A stretch of DNA of 64,000 nucleotides, taken from positions 62,001 to 126,000 of the forward strand of contig JAQUWL010000003.1 in the NCBI GenBank assembly GCA_028692875.1, in the 5' to 3' direction. Position numbers and translations under genes: made by a program. This stretch comes from Sulfurospirillaceae bacterium (GTDB taxonomy: Bacteria; Campylobacterota; Campylobacteria; Campylobacterales; Sulfurospirillaceae). Shown here in pieces: positions 45,960 to 55,550 of this stretch. Numbering within the stretch: the stretch's first letter is position 1; each line of letters begins with the position of its first letter. A model generated the notes under the pieces. It saw nothing but the letters and a program-made list of their open reading frames with translations, was not told the DNA's origin and ran no database searches.

Positions 45960-46895
45960 TTAAAAAGTTAAAAGATTTTTACCAAAAGAGAGTTTTACAG
46001 CCTCTTTTACTGCGTTTATATAACTAAGGGTTGATAATGAGTTGTTTTTTTTGTAGGCAATATCAAATGCTGTGCCATGATCAACGGATGTACGAACTAT
46101 TCCGGCGTTCAAGCTAACATTAATGCTTTCGTCAAAATAGAGTGCTTTTAGAGCAATTAGTCCTTGGTCATGATACATGCAAACAAAATATTTGTATTGC
46201 CCTCTTGCCTTTTTTGAAAACGCAATATCTGGCACAAGAGGACCTACAAAAATATCTTTCTCAAGTGTTTTATTGACTTTTTCTATAGCTTTACGTATCT
46301 CCTCTTCTTCATCTCCAATAACGCCATTATCGCCAGCATGAGGATTGAATCCTAATACTGCTATGTTTTCTTCGCCCAGTTCCTCAAAAACTTTAAGCAA
46401 AAAAGGTTTTAATTTTTTAGCACGTATTTCATAACTAACTTCTCTGAGGGGTATGTGCTGAGTATAAAGTATGGTAAACATTTTTTCGCAGCCTATCATC
46501 ATTATTGCGTTTCTTCTAAACATATCTGCTAAAGCATCAGTATGTCCTTTGTAGCGAATACCAGCCAAGCTCCATGATTCTTTATTTATAGGCAATGTAA
46601 CGATACCATTTGCCTCTTTGCTTTTTGCTAACGCTACAGCGGTAACAAAAGAGTCATACGAAGACTCTCCAGCCTCAGGAGAGCAGACTCCTGGATCTAT
46701 CTCAAACACACTACCACAATCTCGGATTTCAAAATCCTCAGGAACATCAATACCTAACATGGCGGAGCCCCAATTTAGCATAGTTTCATTTATGCAATAA
46801 ATGGGTTCACACATTTTTTTAATCGTACTGTGCTCCCTTAAGGCAATTTCCAGCCCAATACCATTTAAATCCCCGACACTAATGGCGATTTTCAT
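45960..46895 (-). CDS. pdxA: 4-hydroxythreonine-4-phosphate dehydrogenase
   Basis: NAD-dependent step of pyridoxal 5'-phosphate synthesis. Motifs 'AISVGDLNGIGLEIAL', 'TLPINKESW...YKGHTDALADMF', 'GFNPHAGDNGVIGDEE' and 'HDQGLIALKALYFDESINVSL' with 'TSVDHGTAFDIAYK' are all present. The 311 residues are slightly shorter than in E. coli. It overlaps pdxJ by 4 nt and acts with it. Confidence 0.95.
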   Translation of the reverse strand: MKIAISVGDLNGIGLEIALREHSTIKKMCEPIYCINETMLNWGSAMLGIDVPEDFEIRDCGSVFEIDPGVCSPEAGESSYDSFVTAVALAKSKEANGIVTLPINKESWSLAGIRYKGHTDALADMFRRNAIMMIGCEKMFTILYTQHIPLREVSYEIRAKKLKPFLLKVFEELGEENIAVLGFNPHAGDNGVIGDEEEEIRKAIEKVNKTLEKDIFVGPLVPDIAFSKKARGQYKYFVCMYHDQGLIALKALYFDESINVSLNAGIVRTSVDHGTAFDIAYKKNNSLSTLSYINAVKEAVKLSFGKNLLTF

Positions 46896-47671
46896 CTTAC
46901 TAGCTCCAGCATATCTTTTACTGCGGTTTCAAATCCTGTAAATATAGACCTTGCGATGATGCTTTGTCCTATATTTAGCTCTTCAATTTCGCTCATGTCG
47001 ACAATACTCTTAACATTTTGATAGTTCAACCCATGACCAGCAGCAACTCTTAAGCCCAAAGTATTTGCATATTTCGCACTCTCATGAAGCTCTTTGAGCG
47101 ACTTTTTAAGCATTACATGTAGGCTTGTTCTATCTATATCCAACTCTTTAATGCAGTGATGCGTTTTGCTCATATTTGTGTGGAGCATTGCGTATATATT
47201 GGCATACAATCCCGTGTGTAGCTCAACCCATTGTGCTCCAACCTCTTTGGTGTCTCTTATGCCTTCTGTTGTTGGATCAATAAATAAAGAGAGTTCGATA
47301 TGATGATATTCCAATCTTTTGGCAATCAAGGCAATCTCGTTTTTGTATTTTGCAACATCCAAACCGCCCTCAGTTGTAACCTCTTCACGTTTTTCTGGCA
47401 CAAGTGTTACTCTGTGAGGATTTAGCTTGATAACAATATCTATAATATCTGGATTTATAGAGCACTCCATATTTACCGGAAGAGGGGAGTTTTCTATAAT
47501 CTTTTGTGCATCCTTGTCGTTCATGTGACGCCTATCTTCCCTTAAGTGGATTGTAATCTGATTTGCACCTGCTCGCTTAAGCAAAGAAACAGCATCCATA
47601 GGATCTGGATCATTTATTTTACGAGCTTCTCTTAAAACCGCAATATGGTCAATATTAACACCAAGGAACAT
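46892..47671 (-). CDS. pdxJ: Pyridoxine 5'-phosphate synthase
   Basis: Condenses the pdxA product with deoxyxylulose phosphate to give PNP. It is a TIM barrel of 259 residues with 'LGVNIDHIAVLREARKINDPDP', 'AGANQITIHLREDRRHM', 'VTLVPEKREEVTTEGGLDV' and 'GHGLNYQNV'. Its -10 (47705-47710) lies within a near-palindrome at 47701-47730. Confidence 0.96.
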   Translation of the reverse strand: MFLGVNIDHIAVLREARKINDPDPMDAVSLLKRAGANQITIHLREDRRHMNDKDAQKIIENSPLPVNMECSINPDIIDIVIKLNPHRVTLVPEKREEVTTEGGLDVAKYKNEIALIAKRLEYHHIELSLFIDPTTEGIRDTKEVGAQWVELHTGLYANIYAMLHTNMSKTHHCIKELDIDRTSLHVMLKKSLKELHESAKYANTLGLRVAAGHGLNYQNVKSIVDMSEIEELNIGQSIIARSIFTGFETAVKDMLELVR

Positions 47672-47700
47672 TTTCCTTCCTTTTCTTAATTCTTATATTT

Positions 47701-47730
47701 TTGCATTATATCTAAAAATATATTATGCAA
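47701..47730. promoter_or_regulatory. pdxJ -10 element inside a near-perfect inverted repeat
   Basis: TATAAT on the minus strand (47705-47710) is the likely pdxJ -10. The surrounding 30 bases are an inverted repeat, TTGCATTATAT...ATATTATGCAA, with one central mismatch on each side, located between pdxJ and the divergent STAS-like gene. It could be an operator or merely AT-rich symmetry. Confidence 0.45.
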
Positions 47731-47798
47731 AAGCGTTAAGCATTTTTTAAATATTTTTATCTTCTAATAAGCAAAAAATATCACTAAAGGAAAAATAT

Positions 47799-48167
47799 TT
47801 GGTAGGTTTTAGAGTAGATAAAGAAAAAAATATTTTATTTGTAACTATCAGCGGTGAAGTTATGAGGGATAAGGCTCAAGAGCATATCGCCCAATTTGCA
47901 GAAAAAGCGGCAGAGCTAAAAGATAATTTTGCAATCATAAGCGATTATTCCCTTTTTAAAGCAACTTCTGAAAAAGATTATGAGTTGATTTGCAAAGTTA
48001 CAGCCACCATGAGTGCAAAGTTTAAAATAGGGAAAATTATAAGAGTCGTAGGTGGAGCAAAAGAAAATCTTGCAGGATTTAAAAAATATTGCAACGATGC
48101 GCATATTGAAAATATAAGCTATGTTGCTACAAAAAAAGCAGCTTTGGATTTAGTCAACAAACAATAG
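47799..48167 (+). CDS. STAS/SpoIIAA-like small protein
   Basis: A 122-residue soluble protein. Alternating beta/alpha pattern with 'NILFVTISGEVMRDKAQEHIAQFAEK' (partial), 'FAIISDYSLFKATSEKDYELICKV' and a late beta strand fits a SpoIIAA/STAS-like fold, but I see no phospho-acceptor Ser in the usual place. The start is a TTG preceded by AAAGGAAA. It stands alone between pdxJ and ilvB; function unknown. Confidence 0.65.
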   Translation: MVGFRVDKEKNILFVTISGEVMRDKAQEHIAQFAEKAAELKDNFAIISDYSLFKATSEKDYELICKVTATMSAKFKIGKIIRVVGGAKENLAGFKKYCNDAHIENISYVATKKAALDLVNKQ

Positions 48168-48294
48168 TCAAATTATTAATTTAGGTTTAGTTGTCTCCAT
48201 TTTTACAGTTTCCACTAAATATTTCAAAATGTAACTACTCACATATTAAGCCCTCACACTAAGCCTAAAATAGCCCTGTTTAGTAAAAATTAGC

Positions 48295-48300
48295 TATAAT
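48295..48300 (+). promoter_or_regulatory. -10 promoter element of ilvB
   Basis: Perfect TATAAT (GCTATAAT), 41 bases before the ilvB ATG. The 120 bases before it show no leader peptide, T-box or attenuator that I can see. Confidence 0.6.
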
Positions 48301-48340
48301 AACAGACTTTTTAAAAATACGCACAAAGAAAGGAGAAGTC

Positions 48341-50032
48341 ATGGATTTAAACGGTTCGCAAATGCTGATTGAAGCACTGCGAAAGGAGAATGTTAAAGTT
48401 GTCTTTGGCTATCCAGGCGGTGCCATAATGAACGTTTATGATGAAGTTTATAAGCAAAATTATTTTAAGCATATTTTGACACGGCATGAACAAGCTGCTG
48501 TACACGCAGCAGATGGATACGCTAGAGCAAGTGGAAATGTCGGCGTTGCTTTTGTTACGAGCGGTCCTGGATTTACAAACGCTGTTACGGGCTTGGCTAC
48601 GGCATATATGGACTCTACCCCTATGGTTGTCATAAGCGGACAAGTTCCTATTAGTATGATTGGCACAGATGCGTTTCAAGAGATTGACGCTGTTGGCATT
48701 AGTCGTCCTTGCGTAAAGCACAACTATCTTGTTAAAGATGTTAGTGAATTGCCTAGAATTTTAAAAGAGGCTTTTTATATTGCAAGAACTGGCCGACCAG
48801 GTCCAGTTCACATAGATATCCCGAAAGACGTAACGGCACAAATGGGCAAATTTGAGTATCCTGATGAGATTAAGATGCAAACTTATAAACCTACATATAA
48901 GGGCAATCCTCGCCAGATAAAAAAAGCTATTGAAGCTATCGCACTATCAAAAAGACCAGTTTTATACATCGGTGGGGGAGCTATAAATTCAAACGCAGCA
49001 AATGAAGTTAGAGAGTTTGCGAAAATAACAGGCATTCCTGCGGTTGAAACATTGATGGCTAGAGGAGTTTTGGAACACGACAACCCTCTGCTTTTGGGCA
49101 TGCTTGGAATGCACGGTTGCTATAGCGCAAATATGGCGATGAGTGAAGCGGATTTGATGATAGCTTTTGGTCCACGATTTGACGATAGAGTAACGGGAAA
49201 ACTTAGCGAATTTGCAAAACACGCTAAAATTATTCATATCGATATCGACCCTAGCAGTATCGGAAAAATTGTAGATGTTGAGTATCCAATAGTTGGGGAT
49301 TTAAAAAATGTTATTGAAGCAATGTTGCCTTTAGCAAAAGAGCAGATTGATGAGAGCAAATATAAGCCTTGGAGGGATTTGCTAAATCGATATAGCGAAA
49401 TCCACCCATTAAGATATCAAGACTCAGATGAAGTGCTAAAACCGCAATGGGTTATTGAGAGAACCGGTAAGCTATTGGGCGATAAAGCACTAATAACAAC
49501 CGATGTTGGTCAACACCAAATGTGGTCAGCACAATTTTATCCTTTTAGCCATCCTCGTCAATTTATCACCAGTGGCGGTCTTGGAACGATGGGTTTTGGA
49601 CTGCCCGCAGCAATGGGTGTTAAAAAAGCGTGTCCAGAAAAGATATCAATCAACTTCACAGGCGATGGCTCTATTTTGATGAATATTCAAGAGCTTATGA
49701 CAGCAGTTGAGAGCAAAATACCTGTTGTAAACATCATTTTAAACAACCAGTTTTTAGGCATGGTTAGACAATGGCAAACATTTTTTTATGACAAGCGTTA
49801 TTCCTCCACGGATTTAACCATGCAACCAGATTTCGTAAAATTGGTTGAAAGTTTTGGAGGAGTTGGATACAGGGTTCACACCAAAGCCGAATTTGATGAA
49901 GCATTAAAAAGTGCGATAGAGAGCAATACAATTGCAATGATAGACGTACATATAGATAGACTAGAAAATGTTTTACCAATGGTTCCATCAGGTGGTACAT
50001 TGTACAACATGATGCTAGAGTATAAGGAGTAG
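48341..50032 (+). CDS. ilvB: Acetolactate synthase large subunit
   Basis: Thiamine-diphosphate enzyme of branched-chain amino acid synthesis. The 563 residues hold three domains: the Pyr domain with the catalytic Glu in 'ILTRHEQAAVHAADGYARASG', the central FAD-type domain and the PP domain with 'GDGSILMNIQELMTAVESKIPVVNIILNN'. 'GPVHIDIPKDVT' is typical. AAAGGAGAAG precedes the ATG. The small subunit follows at once. Confidence 0.97.
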   Translation: MDLNGSQMLIEALRKENVKVVFGYPGGAIMNVYDEVYKQNYFKHILTRHEQAAVHAADGYARASGNVGVAFVTSGPGFTNAVTGLATAYMDSTPMVVISGQVPISMIGTDAFQEIDAVGISRPCVKHNYLVKDVSELPRILKEAFYIARTGRPGPVHIDIPKDVTAQMGKFEYPDEIKMQTYKPTYKGNPRQIKKAIEAIALSKRPVLYIGGGAINSNAANEVREFAKITGIPAVETLMARGVLEHDNPLLLGMLGMHGCYSANMAMSEADLMIAFGPRFDDRVTGKLSEFAKHAKIIHIDIDPSSIGKIVDVEYPIVGDLKNVIEAMLPLAKEQIDESKYKPWRDLLNRYSEIHPLRYQDSDEVLKPQWVIERTGKLLGDKALITTDVGQHQMWSAQFYPFSHPRQFITSGGLGTMGFGLPAAMGVKKACPEKISINFTGDGSILMNIQELMTAVESKIPVVNIILNNQFLGMVRQWQTFFYDKRYSSTDLTMQPDFVKLVESFGGVGYRVHTKAEFDEALKSAIESNTIAMIDVHIDRLENVLPMVPSGGTLYNMMLEYKE

Positions 50033-50034
50033 TT

Positions 50035-50505
50035 ATGAAAGAAATGCGAAGAGTTTTGTCGGTTATTGTTCTTAATGAACACGGCGTACTTTCTAGGATT
50101 TCAGGTCTTTTTGCAGGGCGTGGGTACAACATAGACTCGCTTACGGTTGCACCTATTCCTAAGACAAACTTATCCAGACTAACCATCATAACATCGGGAA
50201 ATACAAAAGTTTTAGAGCAAATCGTAAAACAGCTACATAAGCTTATTCCTACCTATAAAGTTATCGAATCTTCAGCGTTTGTTGAAAAAGAGATGGCGTT
50301 GGTAAAGATACCTCTAAATGAAGACTTTAATGGACTAGATGCAATGTTAAAAGCCTATAACGGAACCATTGCAAATAGTGGCGAAGATTTTATCGTTGTT
50401 ATGGTTGCGGATGATTATGACAGGATTGATAGCTTTCTTAAAGCAGTCAAAAAATACAATCCTGTCGACATGGTTCGTGGCGGCTCTGTTGCATTGGATA
50501 TATAG
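50035..50505 (+). CDS. ilvN: Acetolactate synthase small (regulatory) subunit
   Basis: A 156-residue regulatory subunit (IlvH/IlvN type) with two ACT domains. The N-terminal 'VLSVIVLNEHGVLSRISGLFAGRGYNIDSLTV' is the valine-binding signature (given as residues 7-38), followed by 'NLSRLTIITSGN'. It starts 3 bases after ilvB and is followed by lpxD with no gap. Confidence 0.95.
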   Translation: MKEMRRVLSVIVLNEHGVLSRISGLFAGRGYNIDSLTVAPIPKTNLSRLTIITSGNTKVLEQIVKQLHKLIPTYKVIESSAFVEKEMALVKIPLNEDFNGLDAMLKAYNGTIANSGEDFIVVMVADDYDRIDSFLKAVKKYNPVDMVRGGSVALDI

Positions 50506-51477
50506 ATGAAACTTAGTGAATTGGCAAAATATATTGATGCGGAATTTTTGGGTCTTGATAGGGATATATCTTCTCTTTCAGGACTTAAAGAGGCGTCATC
50601 TTCCCAGATAAGTTATCTTGAAAATAGCAAAATGCTTGATGTTTTCAAGCAGACAAAAGCTGGTGCGGTTATTGTATCAAAAGAGTTTGCACAATATGCA
50701 CCAAAAGATACAGAAATTCTCATCAGCGACAATCCTCATCTAAGCATGGCAAAAGCTAGTAAGTATTTTGCAAAAATACCTTTTGATGGCTCAAAAAAAC
50801 CTTTTATTGAAAAAAGTGCCTTTGTTGAAAAAGATGTTTTTATAGGTAGCGAAACCGTGATAGAAGAGGGTGTAAGAGTTATGTCAGGTGTTCGCATTGG
50901 TGCAAATGTACGCATCGGCAAAAATACACTTATTTATCCAAATACAGTTATTTATGATGACTGCATTGTCGGCGAAAATTGCATAATTCAAGCAAATGTT
51001 GTAGTTGGAAGTGATGGTTTTGGTTATGCTCACACCAAAGAAGGGGAACATATCAAAATCTACCATAGTGGCAACGTAATCCTAGAAAACGATGTTGAGA
51101 TAGGTTCTGGCACAACTATCGACAAGGCAGTTTTTGGCTCAACTCGCATAGGAAAAGGTACGAAAATAGACAATCTAGTTCAAATCGGTCACAACTGTGA
51201 AACAGGTCAGTCATGCATCATTGTCTCGCAAGTAGGATTGTCAGGCTCAACAAAACTAGGACGCAATGTTATTATGGGTGGACAAAGTGCCACGTCAGGT
51301 CACTTAGAAATAGGTGATTTTGCCATGATAGCTGCACGCGGTGGTGTTTCAAAATCAATCAAAGGAGGCGAGACTTATGGCGGTTTTCCTTTGGTTCTTC
51401 AAAAAGAGTGGCTTAAAACTCAAGTTAAATTGGCAAAATTTCTAAAAACATTTCAAGGAGTAAATAATGAGCGGTAA
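50506..51477 (+). CDS. lpxD: UDP-3-O-acylglucosamine N-acyltransferase
   Basis: Adds the second 3-hydroxyacyl chain in lipid A synthesis. The protein has the usual N-terminal uridine-binding domain and a left-handed beta-helix of hexapeptide repeats (about 100-300), with the catalytic His in '[10 protein letters not shown]' and '[21 protein letters not shown]'. Length is 323. It overlaps the next gene by 11 nt. Confidence 0.95.
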   Translation: MKLSELAKYIDAEFLGLDRDISSLSGLKEASSSQISYLENSKMLDVFKQTKAGAVIVSKEFAQYAPKDTEILISDNPHLSMAKASKYFAKIPFDGSKKPFIEKSAFVEKDVFIGSETVIEEGVRVMSGVRIGANVRIGKNTLIYPNTVIYDDCIVGENCIIQANVVVGSDGFGYAHTKEGEHIKIYHSGNVILENDVEIGSGTTIDKAVFGSTRIGKGTKIDNLVQIGHNCETGQSCIIVSQVGLSGSTKLGRNVIMGGQSATSGHLEIGDFAMIAARGGVSKSIKGGETYGGFPLVLQKEWLKTQVKLAKFLKTFQGVNNER

Positions 51478-51712
51478 AAATACCATATTGACAAAATTTC
51501 CACTTGCTGGAACCAAAAATGGAATAATCTCAATCTCTCATATAGATGAGCCTTATGGAAGTGGCTCTTTTCCTGTGGTTAGCATAGGAATATCGCTTAA
51601 GAAAGGTGGCGATGAGCCTGATTGGAAAGCACACATACCTTATGAAAATTTGGATGAATTGATAACAGCACTAAATGAAGCTAAAGCTCATCACGAGGGA
51701 AGCAAGAAGTAG
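51467..51712 (+). CDS. Small conserved-looking protein, unrecognised
   Basis: An 81-residue soluble protein, probably beta-rich at the N-terminus ('[20 protein letters not shown]') with a helical C-terminus. The residues '[30 protein letters not shown]' suggest a compact fold. AAGGAG lies 7 nt before the ATG and the start is inside lpxD, so it is translated with lpxD. I do not recognise the family. Confidence 0.7.
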   Translation: MSGKNTILTKFPLAGTKNGIISISHIDEPYGSGSFPVVSIGISLKKGGDEPDWKAHIPYENLDELITALNEAKAHHEGSKK

Positions 51713-51720
51713 ATTTGCAA

Positions 51721-51756
51721 CATATACCCATCTTTACATGTAAGGGTGGGTATATG
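51721..51756. terminator. Bidirectional terminator centred on TACATGTA
   Basis: 36-base almost perfect palindrome: CATATACCCA and TGGGTATATG arms with TACATGTA at its centre; only two mismatched pairs, which become G-U in RNA. It sits between convergent genes, with a T-run right after (51757-51768). Confidence 0.8.
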
Positions 51757-51766
51757 TTTTTAGTTT

Positions 51767-52939
51767 TTAGTTTTTGTAGCTTTCTACAAACTCTTTAATG
51801 CGCTTAATTCCCTCGATGATATTTTTCTCACTCGTTGCAAAAGAGAGCCTCATATAACCCTCGCTTCCAAATCCAATACCAGGAACGGTAGCTACGCCTT
51901 TTTGCTCAAGAAGCTCTTTGCAAAACTTGACAGAATCTTTAGAAACATTTTTTATATTTACAAAAAGATAGAAAGCACCATCAGGTTTTAAAACACTTAG
52001 TCCTTTTACGTCGCAAAATAGAGAAAGTGCCAAATCACGTCTTTTTTCAAACTGCATTCTCATTGCTTCTATGTCCGAATCCGCATCGCCATTAAGTGCA
52101 GGCAGTGCGGCTTTTTGGGTAATTGAGTTTATATTGGAGGTGCTTTGACCTTGCAAATCCACAACGGCTGTAACAATCTCTTGAATAGGGCACGCCATAT
52201 AGCCAAATCGCCATCCAGTCATAGAGACGGATTTGCTAAGACCATTTATAGTAATAGTTCGCTTATACATATCCTCACTAACACTAGCAGCCGAAGTGAA
52301 AACCTTGCCATCGAAAATAATTTTTTCATACATCTCATCTGAAACAACAAGCACACTTGTTCCTTCAAGAACCTTTCCAAGTGCCATTAACTCATCTTTG
52401 CTATATATAAAACCTGTTGGATTTGATGGAGAATTTAAAACAAACATTTTTGTTTTAGGTGTAAGAGCATCTTTAAGCTGTTTTGGAGTAATTTTAAACT
52501 GGCTTGTCTCATCAGTTTCAACAATTACGGGCACACCGCCACTATATTTAACTATTTCAGGATAGGTTACCCAGTATGGGGCGGGTATAATTACCTCGTC
52601 GCCATCATCCAAAACTGCTTGGAAAACATTAAACAATGAGTGTTTTGCACCAACGTTTGTAACAATATTGGAGGTTTTATACTCAAGGTTATTTTCGCGT
52701 TTTAGCTTGCCTTGAACTGCCTTGAGTAGCTCAGGTGTTCCAGCAACTGCGGTATATTTAGAGAAGCCCTCGCTTATGGCTTTTATGGCCGCATCTTTGA
52801 TGATTTGCGGAGTATCAAAATCCGGCTCACCCGCCGAAAAACTTAAAACATCTTTGCCACTTGCTTTCATCTCTAAAGCCAAAGCCGTGATTGCCAATGT
52901 TAAAGAAGGCGACAATACTTGAATTCTTTTGGATAGCAT
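51767..52939 (-). CDS. aspC: Aspartate aminotransferase
   Basis: PLP-dependent class I aminotransferase of 390 residues. 'FSAGEPDFDTPQIIKDAA', 'VNVGAKHSLFNVFQAVLDDGDEVIIPAPYWVTYPE' (residues 86-120) and the PLP lysine in 'NGLSKSVSMTGWRFGYMACP' identify the prokaryotic aspartate-aminotransferase branch. I start at the ATG at 52939, with GAGGAA 7 nt upstream; a start 9 codons earlier lacks a site. It follows cysE in the same direction. Confidence 0.93.
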   Translation of the reverse strand: MLSKRIQVLSPSLTLAITALALEMKASGKDVLSFSAGEPDFDTPQIIKDAAIKAISEGFSKYTAVAGTPELLKAVQGKLKRENNLEYKTSNIVTNVGAKHSLFNVFQAVLDDGDEVIIPAPYWVTYPEIVKYSGGVPVIVETDETSQFKITPKQLKDALTPKTKMFVLNSPSNPTGFIYSKDELMALGKVLEGTSVLVVSDEMYEKIIFDGKVFTSAASVSEDMYKRTITINGLSKSVSMTGWRFGYMACPIQEIVTAVVDLQGQSTSNINSITQKAALPALNGDADSDIEAMRMQFEKRRDLALSLFCDVKGLSVLKPDGAFYLFVNIKNVSKDSVKFCKELLEQKGVATVPGIGFGSEGYMRLSFATSEKNIIEGIKRIKEFVESYKN

Positions 52940-52993
52940 AGGTGTTTCCTCGTTAAAATATCTCATAATTATATCAATAATGCTTCTTTTTTT

Positions 52994-53707
52994 CTACTCT
53001 TTTACAGACTTCAAATATGAATCGTAAATCATATCTAACTCATCATCTTGAATTGTGACATTTGGATTGTCTTTGGTGATAATCTCCTCAAGAACTTTCA
53101 TTCTCTTAAAAATATAGACGAACAATTCTTTATTTATATCCGGAATTTTGTTGTGTGACATTGGATTTTTATCGCGACCTTTCATAATGACACGTGCGGG
53201 AATACCAACGGCTGTTGAGTCATCAGGAACGCTTTTTACAACAACAGAGTTTGAGCCAATACGGCAATTTTTGCCGACAACTATATCGCCAAGAACTTTG
53301 GCTCCAGAGCCTATAACTGTTCCACTTTCAACAGTTGGATGTCTTTTTTTACCTTTTTCTAGACTTACCCCACCGAGCGTAACACACTGGTATATTAAAA
53401 CATCGTTTCCTATAATAGCCGTTTCACCTATGACTACCCCAAAAGCATGATCCAAAAAAACTCTTCTTCCAATTTCGCATGCTGGATGAATATCTATATT
53501 GGTAATTATTTGGGTAATTCCCATTATGGCTCGAGCAAGTCTTTTCCATCCTTTTTTGTAGAATTTATGAGCTATGCGATAGTTAATGATTGCCCAAACA
53601 CCAGGGTAGTTGAAAAAAAGCTCCACCTTTGAACTAAAGGCCGGATCGTTATTTGCAGGTACAAAAAAGTCCTCTTTTATTTGTCCCCATAAGGAAATTG
53701 TGCTCAT
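52994..53707 (-). CDS. cysE: Serine O-acetyltransferase
   Basis: First step of cysteine synthesis. The N-terminal helical region is short and the C-terminal half is a hexapeptide-repeat beta helix with '[37 protein letters not shown]' (partly quoted; residues about 78-115), the His/Asp catalytic pair being in '[10 protein letters not shown]'. Length is 237. It overlaps the speA stop by 4 nt. Confidence 0.94.
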   Translation of the reverse strand: [237 protein letters not shown]

Positions 53708-55548
53708 TTGTCTCTCTCGCTTTTTATGGTTTTTAGATAACCATTATCATTCAGGAAGAGATAAATCTCTCCCAAGATATGTTTTTTTGCCTTATCGTCA
53801 ATCAAGTCAGAATCTTCTATCTTACTCGTTAATGTTTCTTGAACCTCTTTAATGTCGTAGTCTAAATCTTCCAAAATATCAACAACGCTTTGAGATTCAA
53901 GAACATTTGTGATCTCAAAGTCATCATTGTCTATAATAACAGTTGCCTCAGTTGGATGGGTAAAAAGGTTGTGTTTCATTCCTAAAACTTCTTGATAGGC
54001 ACCAACAAGGAAAAAACCTAAAAAATAATCACGTTTCTCAACATCAACATCGTGCAAGAAAAGAGGACTTTCTGTATTGAACTCTATCTCTCCGTCACTA
54101 TCACATGTAATATCCCACAAAGATGCTGAGCGGGTAGGGACTTCATCAAGCCTATCGAGTGGCATAACCGGAAATGTTTGGTCAATTCCCCAAAAATCAG
54201 GAAGACTTTGAAAGAGTGAAAAGTTAACCAGATAACGTTCTTGAACACGCTCTTGAATATCCAAAACCTCTGTTGATTTTTTATCAGACAAAAGCCCAAC
54301 CGCCTTTTTAATCAAAAGATTGACAAGTATCTCTGTATTTGATCTATCTTGCAAATCAATATAACCCAAATCAAACAATGTAAGTAAAGACTCCATATGA
54401 TCTATACTGTCGTGCAAAAACTCCGAAGCATTTTTCTTATTGATGGTTTTATAGAGATCGTAAAGCTCTTGTACAAGCGGTGGGTTTTTATCCTTAAGAC
54501 GCAATTTTTGATCTGTATACTCTTGTGAAAAAAGTTCTAAAACGGGAGCGACCAAAACAGCGTGGCTAGCTGCAACAAAACGACCTGACTCTATAAATAT
54601 ATCAGGCACTTTTACCTTTTTTTGCGTTGCAATATCCTTCAATAGATAAACAACATCGTTTGCGTATTCGTTTAGGGTGTAATTTTTGTGAAGGGTTTTT
54701 GTGTGTTGGGAATACTCAATTGCAAGACCGCCACCGAGGTTGATTGCCCTAAGACTTGTAGCACCCATCTTGCTCAGCTCAGCATAGATATTTCCAGCCT
54801 CTCTAAGTGCTTTTTTTAGTGGTGCGATATCTGTAATTTGCGAGCCAATATGAAAATGAATCATTGTAAATTTGTCTAAAAGTTTTGCATCTTTTAGCAT
54901 CGTTACGGCTTCTAAAAGTTCCGTAGAGGTTAATCCAAATTTTGAGTTAATTCCGCCACTTTTTGCCCAAATACCAACACCTGAGCTGTGCAACCGAATT
55001 CTAAGCCCGATATTCGGCACACTTCCAAAACGATTTTTTGCTATCTCAATGATAGACTCAAGCTCATTGAGTCCTTCTATTGTCAGGGTTATGTTGTGCC
55101 CCATCTCTGATGCTATAAAACCCAATGAAATCATCTCATTGTCTTTAAAACCATTAACAGTAATAGGAGCGTTAGGGTTATTAAATGCCATTGCCAACAT
55201 AAGCTCTGCTTTACTGCCAGCCTCTAGACCATAATTGTATTTTTTGCCTAAATTAACGAGATTTTTGACGAAATTTGGAAATTGATTGACTTTGAGGGGA
55301 TAAACGGCACTAAAGTTTCCGTCATAGTTGTACTCTTTTTTAGCATCCGTAAAGCTTTTGTAGATCATACGTATTTGCTTTTGTATCAAGTGCGGAAACC
55401 TTAGAAGAATTGGACCTCGAATGCTACCATCTTTGCGAATCTCTTCAACAATTTCAATCAAGGAAGGTTCGCATCCTGTATTGACTTTGACCTTTCCATC
55501 TTCGATAAAAAAATTATCATTTCCCCAAGTTTTAATTCCGTAGTCCAA
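53704..55548 (-). CDS. speA: Biosynthetic arginine decarboxylase
   Basis: PLP enzyme making agmatine for polyamine synthesis. The protein is 614 residues, with 'YPLKVNQFPNFVKNLVNLG' holding the PLP lysine, 'GLEAGSKAELMLAMA', 'HIGSQITDIAPLKKALREAG' and the late 'DLGGGLAIEYSQH'-type motif ('NLGGGLAIEYSQHT'). It fits alanine-racemase fold type III. It lies between hisS and cysE. Confidence 0.95.
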   Translation of the reverse strand: MDYGIKTWGNDNFFIEDGKVKVNTGCEPSLIEIVEEIRKDGSIRGPILLRFPHLIQKQIRMIYKSFTDAKKEYNYDGNFSAVYPLKVNQFPNFVKNLVNLGKKYNYGLEAGSKAELMLAMAFNNPNAPITVNGFKDNEMISLGFIASEMGHNITLTIEGLNELESIIEIAKNRFGSVPNIGLRIRLHSSGVGIWAKSGGINSKFGLTSTELLEAVTMLKDAKLLDKFTMIHFHIGSQITDIAPLKKALREAGNIYAELSKMGATSLRAINLGGGLAIEYSQHTKTLHKNYTLNEYANDVVYLLKDIATQKKVKVPDIFIESGRFVAASHAVLVAPVLELFSQEYTDQKLRLKDKNPPLVQELYDLYKTINKKNASEFLHDSIDHMESLLTLFDLGYIDLQDRSNTEILVNLLIKKAVGLLSDKKSTEVLDIQERVQERYLVNFSLFQSLPDFWGIDQTFPVMPLDRLDEVPTRSASLWDITCDSDGEIEFNTESPLFLHDVDVEKRDYFLGFFLVGAYQEVLGMKHNLFTHPTEATVIIDNDDFEITNVLESQSVVDILEDLDYDIKEVQETLTSKIEDSDLIDDKAKKHILGEIYLFLNDNGYLKTIKSERDK

Positions 55549-55550
55549 AG

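Noticed and set aside
48168-48340. Possible attenuator or T-box ahead of ilvB
   Set aside because: No leader peptide rich in branched-chain codons, no T-box motif and no terminator/antiterminator pair could be found.
49764-50189. 141-codon open frame antisense to the ilvB/ilvN junction
   Set aside because: It spans two well-supported genes on the other strand and has no coding signature of its own.
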